This document shows positions 6,736-12,723 of a DNA stretch of 13,099 nucleotides, piece after piece (the stretch's first letter is position 1; each line of letters begins with the position of its first letter). This DNA is from Bdellovibrionales bacterium (lineage in GTDB: Bacteria > Bdellovibrionota > Bdellovibrionia > Bdellovibrionales > UBA1609), in NCBI GenBank assembly GCA_026648125.1, contig JAPKGD010000010.1, positions 1-13,099 of the forward strand, written 5' to 3'. Both the position numbers and the translations under genes were made by a program. The notes under the pieces are model-generated. The model did no database searches. It had not been told where the DNA came from and saw nothing but the letters and a program-made list of their open reading frames with translations.

Positions 6736-7473
6736 ATGAGAAACCTAAAACTGTTCTTCTTGGTGGCCAGCCTAGCGATGACAATCAGCTGCGCCCAGGA
6801 GAAAAAATCAAGTGGTGCTTCTGCCCCTGAGGTTCAAGTACCTCCAGCAGGGACGCCTTGGGTTCCTGAAGGAACCGGTCCTGGTCAGAATCCAGGAACT
6901 CAGTACGGCGGAACCGCTGCATTGACGATTCCAAACTTAGCTGTCTTTGGTCAGTACACCGGTCGGCCAATGAATAACCCCACTGAGATTAAGATCAATC
7001 TCAATATGGTTAAGACCGACGGTGGGACTTTTGGCGGAACAGCGACGATCACATATAAAGACAACGGCTATTACTATAAGGGCTACTTCACCACAGGATC
7101 CACGGCCAAGGCGACTCAATATAATAAGGTGTTCAGTTACGGTGGTAAGACCGTATGGCACGGCATCTTTGAAGACTTCATGGGCGGACTTGTTGTTGTG
7201 ATCGACGAAATTGTCGACCTTGGTGATGGCGGTGGATCTGAGGATCTCGTTAACGGCACGGTTTGGTTTAAGAACTTTGGCCTGACTTATGCCCCGCATC
7301 CCCCAACTTACTGCTGGTTTGTGTCTCTTGGCCCATACGATTGCCGAGCGTGGCCGAGTGGAACGGGCATGAACACTTACGCTCACAAGGATCCGCAAAA
7401 CGGTTACATAAAGCTTGGTTCATTTACGGGCCTCAGTATTAAGGCCGCATTTAACAACGAACCCCTTTTATAG
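6736..7473 (+). CDS. Predicted lipoprotein, unknown family
   Basis: This is a 245-aa protein with a lipoprotein signal peptide: basic start MRNLK, hydrophobic core, and lipobox TISC with C19 as the lipidated cysteine. A Gly/Pro-rich low-complexity linker follows (about 25-60), as in surface or outer-membrane lipoproteins. The rest (about 62-245) is rich in Gly, Tyr, Thr and Phe with alternating hydrophobic residues, which suggests an extracytoplasmic beta-rich domain. Two cysteines (in TYCWF and YDCRAW) may form a disulfide. I recognise no enzyme motif. It is the first gene of a three-lipoprotein operon, and the gap to the next gene is 21 bases. Confidence 0.85.
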   Translation: MRNLKLFFLVASLAMTISCAQEKKSSGASAPEVQVPPAGTPWVPEGTGPGQNPGTQYGGTAALTIPNLAVFGQYTGRPMNNPTEIKINLNMVKTDGGTFGGTATITYKDNGYYYKGYFTTGSTAKATQYNKVFSYGGKTVWHGIFEDFMGGLVVVIDEIVDLGDGGGSEDLVNGTVWFKNFGLTYAPHPPTYCWFVSLGPYDCRAWPSGTGMNTYAHKDPQNGYIKLGSFTGLSIKAAFNNEPLL

Positions 7474-7494
7474 GGATTATTTGAGGAGCAAGTC

Positions 7495-8133
7495 ATGAAA
7501 GCCCGAGAGTCAAAATCAAATTGGCGACGTTGGTTGATGGCGCCGGTATTGGTTGGATTGGCGCTCAGCTTGACAGCCTGTCCAGGCCCCAAAACAAATA
7601 AAAATTCAGGGATAGGAACTTATAATCCCGGTTGTCCGGGATGCACGGGGCCGGCTGGAACTGGAACCGTATTGGCTGCGGCCATTGGACTTCGCTCGGA
7701 TCCCAATCAAACGATTGAGCTCGGACTTCGTATCCATGCTCCCAGCTCAAGTTATCAGGCGTGGTCTTATTATGGTCCAGTCACGGCGACGGGCTATGTT
7801 AATGTGACCTCGGCGAACTGGGGCGGCTGCACAGTTATGCCCCTGGGCTATTATCAGATTCAAAGTTTAGCAGCCAACGGGAGCTATGCGCCCGACACAC
7901 TCTACCAGGCCTGGAATCTTATAAATTTCGATTTTGATGCGGTTCACACTTCGGGCTTTCGCGTGCGATTTCGTGTGAACTACGCCGAGTTCTATGATCA
8001 ATCGGTCGTGATTGGCGCCGATGGTGGGCAATTTCCTCATCGTATGTATGGCGAGTTGATTTTAACTCCGCTGACCGCTGCACCCAGCTGCTATTTTAGT
8101 CCGATCAAATTGTTCTTCCCGAGGCCCTTTTAA
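7495..8133 (+). CDS. Predicted lipoprotein, unknown family
   Basis: This is a 212-aa protein with an unusually long basic N-region (residues 1-13, six K/R) before the hydrophobic core. The lipobox is LTAC with C29. A CPGC motif (47-50) in a Gly/Pro-rich linker follows, then a predicted beta-rich domain with C112 and C199. The CPGC motif matches redox or metal-site spacing, but its place in a flexible linker makes that uncertain. GAGGAG (7483-7488) lies 6 bases before the ATG. The stop is 13 bases from the next start, and the AAGGAGAG SD of that gene overlaps the TAA, so the two are likely coupled. No family recognised. Confidence 0.85.
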   Translation: MKARESKSNWRRWLMAPVLVGLALSLTACPGPKTNKNSGIGTYNPGCPGCTGPAGTGTVLAAAIGLRSDPNQTIELGLRIHAPSSSYQAWSYYGPVTATGYVNVTSANWGGCTVMPLGYYQIQSLAANGSYAPDTLYQAWNLINFDFDAVHTSGFRVRFRVNYAEFYDQSVVIGADGGQFPHRMYGELILTPLTAAPSCYFSPIKLFFPRPF

Positions 8134-8146
8134 GGAGAGATGAATT

Positions 8147-8791
8147 ATGAAGTCCGCTCTGTCACGATTAACAGTCATCTCTCTGATTGCGGTGTTTGCA
8201 GCCATTGGTTGTTCGAATCAGTATCGAACGGCGGAGTTGGGTCTGAGCGGCGCTGAAGTCATGCAGCGCCTGACACAAATTGAAAATGAAACTGTAGGGA
8301 CGAGTGGTGGTAATTCAATTATTCAAAAATTCTTCCAGCTCGTTCAGACTCCAGGCGCGTCGATCTACTTTGCTGACGGGCCAAGCCCCCTTGGACCAGT
8401 GATTAGTGTGTTCTCCATGGCGAGCTTTGATTTCTTGGGACAAGAATTGGCAACTCGCTCGTTTGCAGACATCACTAACGTGCAGATTGCTTTTGTCGAC
8501 CTTAATGCGACATCGGGACGTGATTGTGCTTTAATGATGGACTTCACTCTCGCGGATTCGAGTCAAATCACTCGCTTTTTTGCGTGTTCTCAGGCGCCTG
8601 ATGCATCCTCTGGTGAGTATCTTGCAGTTCTTGAAGACTCTTTGGGAACTCAAATTGTATTAAGATCTTTTGATGTGGATCAAAATCAGGAGCTTAACGG
8701 CGTTATCCAAATGAAGCTCAGCGACATAGATCCAGCAGGAAATGAGCGTTACATAGGCAAATTCTCAACCCTCGTTGGCTTTGGCGGATAA
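8147..8791 (+). CDS. Predicted lipoprotein, unknown family
   Basis: This is a 214-aa protein with a signal peptide and lipobox AIGC (C22). The mature part starts with a polar, helix-like stretch (about 24-52; GLSGAEVMQRLTQIENE) and continues as an alternating hydrophobic, Asp/Ser-rich domain with two more cysteines (GRDCALM, FFACSQ). No catalytic motif is visible. AAGGAGAG (8132-8139) gives a strong SD that starts inside the stop of the previous gene. It is the third member of the lipoprotein operon. The recombinase gene starts 47 bases on, with no terminator between them. Confidence 0.85.
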   Translation: MKSALSRLTVISLIAVFAAIGCSNQYRTAELGLSGAEVMQRLTQIENETVGTSGGNSIIQKFFQLVQTPGASIYFADGPSPLGPVISVFSMASFDFLGQELATRSFADITNVQIAFVDLNATSGRDCALMMDFTLADSSQITRFFACSQAPDASSGEYLAVLEDSLGTQIVLRSFDVDQNQELNGVIQMKLSDIDPAGNERYIGKFSTLVGFGG

Positions 8792-8838
8792 AAATAAAAT
8801 TGCCTACTTGCCAGACCGAGGTAGTTTCTCCTTAAAAT

Positions 8839-9723
8839 ATGTCCATGGCATTAAAGCTATGGATTGAATTCTTTGATGAATTACAAAATGTGCGCGGGCG
8901 ATCGCTCAACACGGTGATGGCCTATCGCAGAGACCTCGAGCTTTATGAAGAGTTCAGTCAAAAGCAAAAAGATGTTTCACAGTTTTATGAGTTTATGAAA
9001 AAGCGGGGCTTGAGTCCCAGATCACAGGCCCGAGTGATTTCAAGTTTGAGAACCTATTTTCGTTTTCTTGAAGTGAATGGAGAAAAGGCCGACGAACTTC
9101 GTGAGCTCCGTCAGCCTCGTGTGAAGGCCAAGCTTCCTAAGGCGCTCACGCCGGATGAATTTAAACGCCTCTTTGAGGCGGCAGCGAGCGAAGATAAGTA
9201 TCGAACGGCCCGCAACCAGCTCACACTTCTTTTGCTGTTTGGTTCAGGCTGCCGAGTGAGCGAGCTGATTGGTCTAAATCTTCAAGATTATAGTCCCATA
9301 GAAAATTGGGTGGTGGTCACTGGCAAAGGCAACAAGCAGCGCTTGGTGCCCTTGACGACACGATTGTCTGAGGAGCTTAAGAGCTATTTGCAGGATGTTC
9401 GGCCCCATCTCACCAAAGCGGCATCGCCGTCGCTTTTGGTGAATGATCGAGGGCACCGACCATCACGGGTAGATATATGGCGATGGCTAGCGGCTTGGTC
9501 GAAGAAGGCGGGTTTTGCCGAGCCGGTTGGGCCACACCAATTGCGGCATGGTTGCGCAACGGCTTTGCTCGAAAACGGTGCAGATCTACGTACGATACAA
9601 ACACTATTGGGGCATGCCAGCATTCAAACCACTCAGATTTATACCTCAGTCAGCGGAAAGAAATTGCGAGAAGAAATTGATGAACATCATCCTTTGTCGC
9701 AGTTAAAGGATTCGGAACCTTAA
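8839..9723 (+). CDS. Tyrosine recombinase, XerC/XerD type
   Basis: This 294-aa protein is the usual length for XerC/XerD, which resolve chromosome dimers at dif with FtsK. The N-terminal SAM-like core-binding domain covers about 4-90 (NTVMAYRRDL, RVISSLRTYFRFL). The catalytic domain covers about 103-280 and all expected residues are present: R139 (SGCRVSEL), K163 (GKGNKQR), H233 and R236 (HQLRHGCAT), H259 (LLGHAS) and nucleophile Y268 (TTQIYTS). The family usually has HSFAT or HTFAT after the LRH motif; here it is HGCAT. Whether it is XerC or XerD cannot be decided by eye. No SD is evident at the ATG; the codon-3 ATG is an alternative. It is probably a housekeeping gene rather than a phage integrase, judging by its length and close match to the Xer pattern. 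Confidence 0.92.
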   Translation: MSMALKLWIEFFDELQNVRGRSLNTVMAYRRDLELYEEFSQKQKDVSQFYEFMKKRGLSPRSQARVISSLRTYFRFLEVNGEKADELRELRQPRVKAKLPKALTPDEFKRLFEAAASEDKYRTARNQLTLLLLFGSGCRVSELIGLNLQDYSPIENWVVVTGKGNKQRLVPLTTRLSEELKSYLQDVRPHLTKAASPSLLVNDRGHRPSRVDIWRWLAAWSKKAGFAEPVGPHQLRHGCATALLENGADLRTIQTLLGHASIQTTQIYTSVSGKKLREEIDEHHPLSQLKDSEP

Positions 9724-9848
9724 ATCTAAGTTCATTTTAAACCCTGGAAGTCTCGATCCGAACTTGTTCGGTTCACGCGGACAATTTTTTATCCGATCTC
9801 AATTTAGAACCTTTTTGATTGGATCTTGGGCTTGCATAACTCAGCCGC
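9724..9848 (+). promoter_or_regulatory. Intergenic region with candidate leaderless promoter
   Basis: CCGAAC and GTTCGG (9758-9763, 9766-9771) form a 6-bp hairpin after the recombinase stop, but the T6 run (9785-9790) is 14 bases away, so terminator function is doubtful. A -10-like TGCATAACT (9833-9841) ends 7 bases before the ComM ATG, and no SD precedes that ATG. Together these suggest that the ComM-type gene may be transcribed leaderless. The -35 region is poor (TTTTTG, 9812-9817). Confidence 0.25.
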
Positions 9849-11252
9849 ATGCAAGTCAGTAGCTTTCTCTTAGAACAAAGTGAGTGGCGAGAATTTGAGA
9901 TTGAAGTCACTTTAATACCCGGACTTCCTATGCTTCATTTGCTGGGGTTCGGAGCAGGTCTCACTAAAATACTTCAGCCGCAGTTAAAAGCAGCATTTTT
10001 AGCGCAAGAATTTTCGTGGCCAAAAACTCAACAGATTGTGGTTCAGGCTCGATCTCAAGATGTTCGATTTCAGCGGGGGATGGAGCTGGCTATTGCGGTT
10101 GGAATACTCGCCGCCACGGGGCAAGTCAGTTTAGAGGGAACTTTAGAGCGGAGTATCTTTTGGGGTGAACTTGGTTTGAGTGGTGAAGTGACTCTTCCAG
10201 AAGGAAGTCGGAGTTTGGTGGCAGATTCGCGTGTGTCTCGGTTGGTTTGTGGACAAGGCGGATCAGGGCGAGAAATTTCAAATTTGCGAGATTTGAATTC
10301 GGGATCAGAAGTCATTCGGCGCTATGAGCTACCGCCCTTTCAACGGCCGCATTTGACATCACGGCGGTTTTCTAAGGTGGCGGCTCAGCAGTTGGCCTTG
10401 GCGGCATTAGGAGAGCACTCGGTGTTGCTGGCCGGACCACCGGGCACCGGCAAAAGCACATGGGTGGAATCGCTCTTTGAAATGATGGCGGACCCCACCA
10501 GCGAGCAGTGGAGTCAGATTTGGCGCTTAGGAGAAATCTTTGGCGAAGAACCTCGCTTTCGACCCTTTGTATCGCCCCATCATTCCACCAGTTCTCTTGC
10601 GATATTGGGCGGAGGCCACCCACCTCAGCCCGGCGAGATCACCAGAGCTCACGGGGGCCTGTTGTTTCTCGATGAGTACCTTGAATTTTCGCCGCGAGTG
10701 CAGGAGGCATTAAGAGAGCCCATTGAGCGCGGAGAAATCCGCATTACTCGGGGGAGTCAGACGAGGCGATATCCCTGTCGCTTTATGCTGCTCGCGGCGA
10801 CCAACCTTTGTCCCTGTGGTCGGCTCGCACCGGGCAAATTTTCTGGCTGCAACTATAGTCTTGCCAGGTGCCATAGCCACATTGATCGCTTGAGCGGGCC
10901 TATGCTCGATCGCTTTCAAGTGGTGGCCCTAAGCCATGAGTGGCAGGGAGGGAGGTCGATTTCATCAAGTGAGATCTTTGATCGGGTGGAAAAGGCCCGA
11001 CAGATTCAAGTTGAGCGGGGACAGAGAATTGCCAACGGTTACTTGTCTCTGGAAAGCCTCGAGGATCAGATCGAGCCTCTCGCCCTCCAACTAATGCCTC
11101 ATAGCGAAGTCTCCGGCCGCCGCCGGTTGGCCCTGGCCCGAGTGGCGCGAAGCCTCGCCGATCTTGAAGGCGCTCAAACCATTGGCCCTAGCCACGTTCT
11201 CAGTGCCCAAGCCCTCACTCTCGACTCCCACCACCGCCTCACCCACATTTAG
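9849..11252 (+). CDS. comM: ComM/YifB-family AAA+ ATPase
   Basis: This 467-aa member of the Mg-chelatase-like YifB/ComM family is shorter than the usual 500 or so residues. ComM is a hexameric branch-migration helicase that helps integrate DNA taken up in natural transformation. The N-terminal Lon-like fold domain (about 1-165) keeps EVTLIPGLP and ELAIAVGILAATG, but the stretch at 30-76 has lost most of the usual conserved motifs. Walker A is GPPGTGKS (195-202) and Walker B is GLLFLDEYLEF (270-280; the family normally has LPEF). A zinc-type cysteine set, C321, C323, C334 and C341 (LCPCG, GCNYS, RCHSH), and the sensor-2 region SGRRRLALARVARSLADLEG (422-441) are intact. No SD precedes the ATG. 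It stands alone, with the tRNA-Cys downstream. Confidence 0.9.
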   Translation: MQVSSFLLEQSEWREFEIEVTLIPGLPMLHLLGFGAGLTKILQPQLKAAFLAQEFSWPKTQQIVVQARSQDVRFQRGMELAIAVGILAATGQVSLEGTLERSIFWGELGLSGEVTLPEGSRSLVADSRVSRLVCGQGGSGREISNLRDLNSGSEVIRRYELPPFQRPHLTSRRFSKVAAQQLALAALGEHSVLLAGPPGTGKSTWVESLFEMMADPTSEQWSQIWRLGEIFGEEPRFRPFVSPHHSTSSLAILGGGHPPQPGEITRAHGGLLFLDEYLEFSPRVQEALREPIERGEIRITRGSQTRRYPCRFMLLAATNLCPCGRLAPGKFSGCNYSLARCHSHIDRLSGPMLDRFQVVALSHEWQGGRSISSSEIFDRVEKARQIQVERGQRIANGYLSLESLEDQIEPLALQLMPHSEVSGRRRLALARVARSLADLEGAQTIGPSHVLSAQALTLDSHHRLTHI

Positions 11253-11329
11253 GAACCAGGTCCTAAAACGTTAGGCGGAGCGTCTTAGGGTCACGGTGCG
11301 GCATAGGTAGGTTGGGGAGGGGGGACGGC

Positions 11330-11358
11330 TTGATAGCAGCCGGGAAATCTGGTTTATT
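11330..11358 (+). promoter_or_regulatory. Candidate promoter of the tRNA-Cys gene
   Basis: TTGATA (11330-11335) and TTTATT (11353-11358) are separated by exactly 17 bases. They match the sigma-70 consensus at 5/6 and 4/6 positions. A G/C-rich discriminator (CGGGG, 11360-11364) follows, as is typical of stringently controlled stable-RNA promoters. Transcription would start about 12 bases before the tRNA. Confidence 0.5.
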
Positions 11359-11376
11359 TCGGGGTTCACAGTCTAA

Positions 11377-11450
11377 GGTGGTGTGGCCGAGGGGCTAGGC
11401 AGCGGACTGCAAATCCGTCTACATCGGTTCAAATCCGGTCACCACCTCCA
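11377..11450 (+). tRNA. tRNA-Cys (anticodon GCA)
   Basis: A complete 74-nt cloverleaf with encoded CCA. The acceptor stem is GGTGGTG with CACCACC, the discriminator is T, and the D stem is GCC/GGC around a 9-base loop. The anticodon stem GCGGA/TCCGT holds loop CTGCAAA (anticodon GCA, 11408-11410). The variable loop is CTAC. The T arm is ATCGG, TTCAAAT, CCGGT. All stems pair apart from G-T wobbles. The 3' end (from 11430) is repeated 267 bp downstream, and the acceptor 3' strand is part of a long inverted repeat that starts at 11444. Confidence 0.95.
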
Positions 11451-11451
11451 A
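11430..11451 (+). repeat. Direct repeat copy 1 (tRNA-Cys 3' end)
   Basis: These 22 bases, from the T-loop through the CCA of tRNA-Cys plus one base, recur without mismatch at 11697-11718. A tRNA 3' end repeated at a distance is the usual footprint of site-specific integration (attL/attR) into a tRNA gene. Here the enclosed segment is only about 245 bp, too small for a self-sufficient element. Confidence 0.85.
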
Positions 11452-11569
11452 CTAAACCCACACCCTCCAATCTGACACAGCTCCTGCTTCTCCTGCATCG
11501 CACGCTACGCGCGCGAACGCGTCAGGCTTGCAGGAGGTCAGTTTGGAGGGTGTGGGTTTAGTTGGAGGT
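11444..11569. repeat. Long inverted repeat anchored in the tRNA 3' end
   Basis: The 27-base arms at 11444-11470 and 11543-11569 are perfect reverse complements. The left arm starts inside the tRNA acceptor 3' strand. Inside them, after one T-T mismatch, CTGAC (11472-11476) pairs with GTCAG (11537-11541). After a 4-base bulge, CTCCTGC (11481-11487) pairs with GCAGGAG (11530-11536). The apex carries ACGCG and CGCGT (11507-11511, 11518-11522) around CGCGAA. As RNA this would be a near-continuous hairpin of about 39 bp that competes with the tRNA acceptor stem; as DNA it could extrude a cruciform. Confidence 0.9.
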
Positions 11570-11590
11570 CATGGTCGGTGGATGAACCGA
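11562..11590 (-). pseudogene. Degenerate antisense copy of the tRNA-Cys 3' end
   Basis: Read on the minus strand, this segment gives TCGGTTCA, a diverged middle, then ACCTCCAAC. It aligns with the T-arm and acceptor end of the intact tRNA (11424-11452), with several differences in the T-stem and acceptor. It joins directly to the right arm of the long inverted repeat. The inverted duplication therefore covers the tRNA terminus and T-arm as well as the downstream flank, but this copy can no longer form a proper T-arm. The 5' half of the tRNA is not present. Confidence 0.6.
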
Positions 11591-11616
11591 GCACGAAGTG
11601 CGGACCCATCGGTTCA

Positions 11617-11696
11617 CCAAAATCCCAGAGAGGGGATTTTGGCGCGAGACCGCGAAGCGGCGAGCCCGAAGGGCAAGGGCCATGGAGGGCCCGCAG
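11617..11696 (+). mobile_element. 80-nt hairpin-array insertion (candidate miniature element)
   Basis: The insert is almost wholly stem-loops. CCAAAATCCC with GGGATTTTGG (10 bp, 11617-11642) begins exactly at the junction. CCGC-GAA-GCGG (11650-11660), GCCC-GAA-GGGC (11664-11674) and GGGCC with GGCCC (11677-11692) follow. Two of the loops are the same GAA triloop that is seen in GCAC-GAA-GTGC (11591-11601) just upstream. It encodes no protein. I infer a REP-like or miniature repeat because of its precise junctions and modular hairpins. Genome copies would be needed to confirm mobility. Confidence 0.45.
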
Positions 11697-11718
11697 CAAA
11701 TCCGGTCACCACCTCCAA
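11697..11718 (+). repeat. Direct repeat copy 2 (tRNA-Cys 3' end)
   Basis: A perfect 22-base match to 11430-11451, including the T-loop second half, T-stem 3' strand, acceptor 3' strand, discriminator and CCA. The identity ends one base past CCA. Because the antisense copy in between has diverged while this one is exact, the exact copies were either made more recently or kept identical by conversion. Confidence 0.85.
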
Positions 11719-11838
11719 ACTTCTCACATGAAAATGTCTTTGTGAGGGATAAGCCCTCAAAATTAAAAACAAATAGATTCAATCACTTATCGAGTTCGAT
11801 TTTCTAGAACAACACTACAAATAACCAAAAATAACGGC
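11719..11838. other. AT-rich spacer with weak hairpins
   Basis: Two mutually exclusive stems are present: CTCACA with TGTGAG (11723-11728, 11741-11746) and TGAGGG with CCCTCA (11743-11748, 11754-11759). Neither is followed by a U-tract, so they are at best weak terminators for the tRNA transcript. From 11760 to 11838 I see only A/T-rich sequence. Confidence 0.35.
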
Positions 11839-11871
11839 ACCAACTGGCATTTGACTGGCAACCAACTGGCA
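11839..11871 (+). repeat. Three 11-bp tandem repeats with sigma-54-like spacing
   Basis: The units are ACCAACTGGCA, TTTGACTGGCA and ACCAACTGGCA, end to end, so TGGCA recurs at 11845, 11856 and 11867 on one face of the helix. Two overlapping windows (11845-11860 and 11856-11871) read TGGCA, six bases, TGGCA. This is close to the sigma-54 consensus TGGCAC-N5-TTGCA, with GG and GC at the correct 10-base separation. They sit 77-109 bases before the small ORF at 11948. They could instead be phased operator sites. Confidence 0.45.
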
Positions 11872-11947
11872 ACTGTCAGCGCCGCATTCCTAAGTTTTCA
11901 CAGCATTTTTTTAAACATAAACCAATGAACCTAAAGGAGGTTTCATT

Positions 11948-12136
11948 ATGTACAGCTTACTCATTAAACTTATGCTTATCAGCGCACTTCTTCAGCTTGG
12001 AATCAGCATCGAGGACTACCTTTTCTGCAACTCTAAGGCTTGTACGAGCCGCATAGAAAAGGCGTCTCGTGATGTTTTGAAGATTGATTGGAAACCGATT
12101 TCTGTTTGGCCAAAAGAGGCTCAGCGTTTTCGCTGA
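11948..12136 (+). CDS. 62-aa small exported or membrane-anchored protein
   Basis: An excellent SD, AAAGGAGG (11933-11940), lies 7 bases before the ATG. Residues 3-19 are hydrophobic (SLLIKLMLISALLQLGI) and read as a signal anchor or signal peptide. The remaining 43 residues are polar, with two cysteines (C27, C32), several basic residues and two tryptophans (W48, W54). No homologue is recognised. Its last six codons and the TGA lie inside a strong 10-bp hairpin (12117-12140) that probably also terminates transcription. It converges on the response-regulator gene and may be under the repeat region at 11839-11871. Confidence 0.65.
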   Translation: MYSLLIKLMLISALLQLGISIEDYLFCNSKACTSRIEKASRDVLKIDWKPISVWPKEAQRFR

Positions 12137-12140
12137 GCCT
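12117..12140. terminator. Bidirectional hairpin terminator between convergent genes
   Basis: AGGCTCAGCG (12117-12126) and CGCTGAGCCT (12131-12140) form a perfect 10-bp stem with loop TTTT. On the minus strand CTCTTTTGG follows, a short U-tract suited to ending the response-regulator transcript (stop at 12181). On the plus strand no U-tract follows. The stop codon of the 62-aa ORF is inside the stem. Confidence 0.65.
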
Positions 12141-12180
12141 AACATGCCGAGGATCTTCACCATTAACAGGGGCGGCACTT

Positions 12181-12723
12181 TTAAGCTCGCGGGGGATACT
12201 TTTTGAGTTTACGCTGGAGGCTTTGTCGATGAATATTGAGCCACTTAGCTGCTCGGCTGATATTTCCCTCACACTTTACAAGAACATGCTCGATGTATTC
12301 GCGCTCGTGATGGTCCAGACTTTCTCTTTGAATGTGAGCATTCACTTCCTCGATACCGACCTGATCAATCCATAGATGTTGCTCGAGAGTGCTAATATCA
12401 AAGGGCTTAGTCAGGTAGTTTGAAGCACCGAGCTTCATAGCTGCAACTGCCGTAGCAATACTGCCATAGCCTGTGATCATAACAATGCGACAGAGTGGAA
12501 ACTTTGATTTAATATATTCAACGGCGGTCAGACCGTTATCCACACCGATCCTCAGATCAACTACTGCGAATCGTAGTGATTCAAGAGATATCGTGTACAA
12601 ATCTCTGAGGCAAGATGCCGAGTGAACTTCGTAACCTCGGTCTTGGAACTCAAGCTCGATCGTTTTTCTCAATTTCAAATCGTCTTCAACGATAAGAAGT
12701 GATGGGTTAGGGCGCAAATTCAT
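12181..12723 (-). CDS. RegA/PrrA/ActR-type response regulator
   Basis: This 180-aa protein is the normal length for the RegA (PrrA, ActR, RoxR) family, which in proteobacteria responds to redox or energy state. The receiver domain (about 8-118) has the acidic pair E13/D14 with D15, phospho-acceptor D56 (VVDLRIG), T84 (MITGYGSIATAVAAMKLGA) and K106 (LTKPFD). A short linker leads to a Fis-type helix-turn-helix (about 138-176; GNISRAAKWLNIHRQSLQRKL), close to the RegA DNA-binding motif. There is no AAA+ domain, so it would not itself activate sigma-54. The ATG overlaps the kinase stop by 4 bases (ATGA), with GAGGTGG as SD inside the kinase gene. Confidence 0.92.
   Translation of the reverse strand: MNLRPNPSLLIVEDDLKLRKTIELEFQDRGYEVHSASCLRDLYTISLESLRFAVVDLRIGVDNGLTAVEYIKSKFPLCRIVMITGYGSIATAVAAMKLGASNYLTKPFDISTLEQHLWIDQVGIEEVNAHIQRESLDHHEREYIEHVLVKCEGNISRAAKWLNIHRQSLQRKLKKYPPRA

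Larger units (their letters stand above)
11607..11718 (+). pseudogene. Third tRNA-Cys 3'-end copy, split by an 80-nt insert
   Basis: CATCGGTTCA (11607-11616) and the 22 bases at 11697-11718 together rebuild the tRNA sequence 11422-11451 from T-stem to CCA. They are interrupted in the T-loop by 80 bases (11617-11696). The dinucleotide CA is present at both junctions, as a 2-bp target duplication would leave. No tRNA 5' half precedes it, so it is a fragment. Confidence 0.6.

Noticed and set aside
8839..9723. The tyrosine recombinase as integrase of the element at the tRNA-Cys
   Set aside because: Length and motifs match housekeeping Xer proteins, it lies outside the direct repeats, and ComM separates it from the tRNA.
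11528..11807. Several 60-75 codon open frames across the tRNA-derived region
   Set aside because: They run through the inverted repeat, tRNA fragments and hairpin array, have no SD, and their composition follows the structured repeats.
11444..11871. CRISPR array, retron or group II intron at the tRNA locus
   Set aside because: The repeats are not regularly spaced with unique spacers, there are no cas genes or reverse transcriptase in the window, and no intron domain V-like motif was seen.
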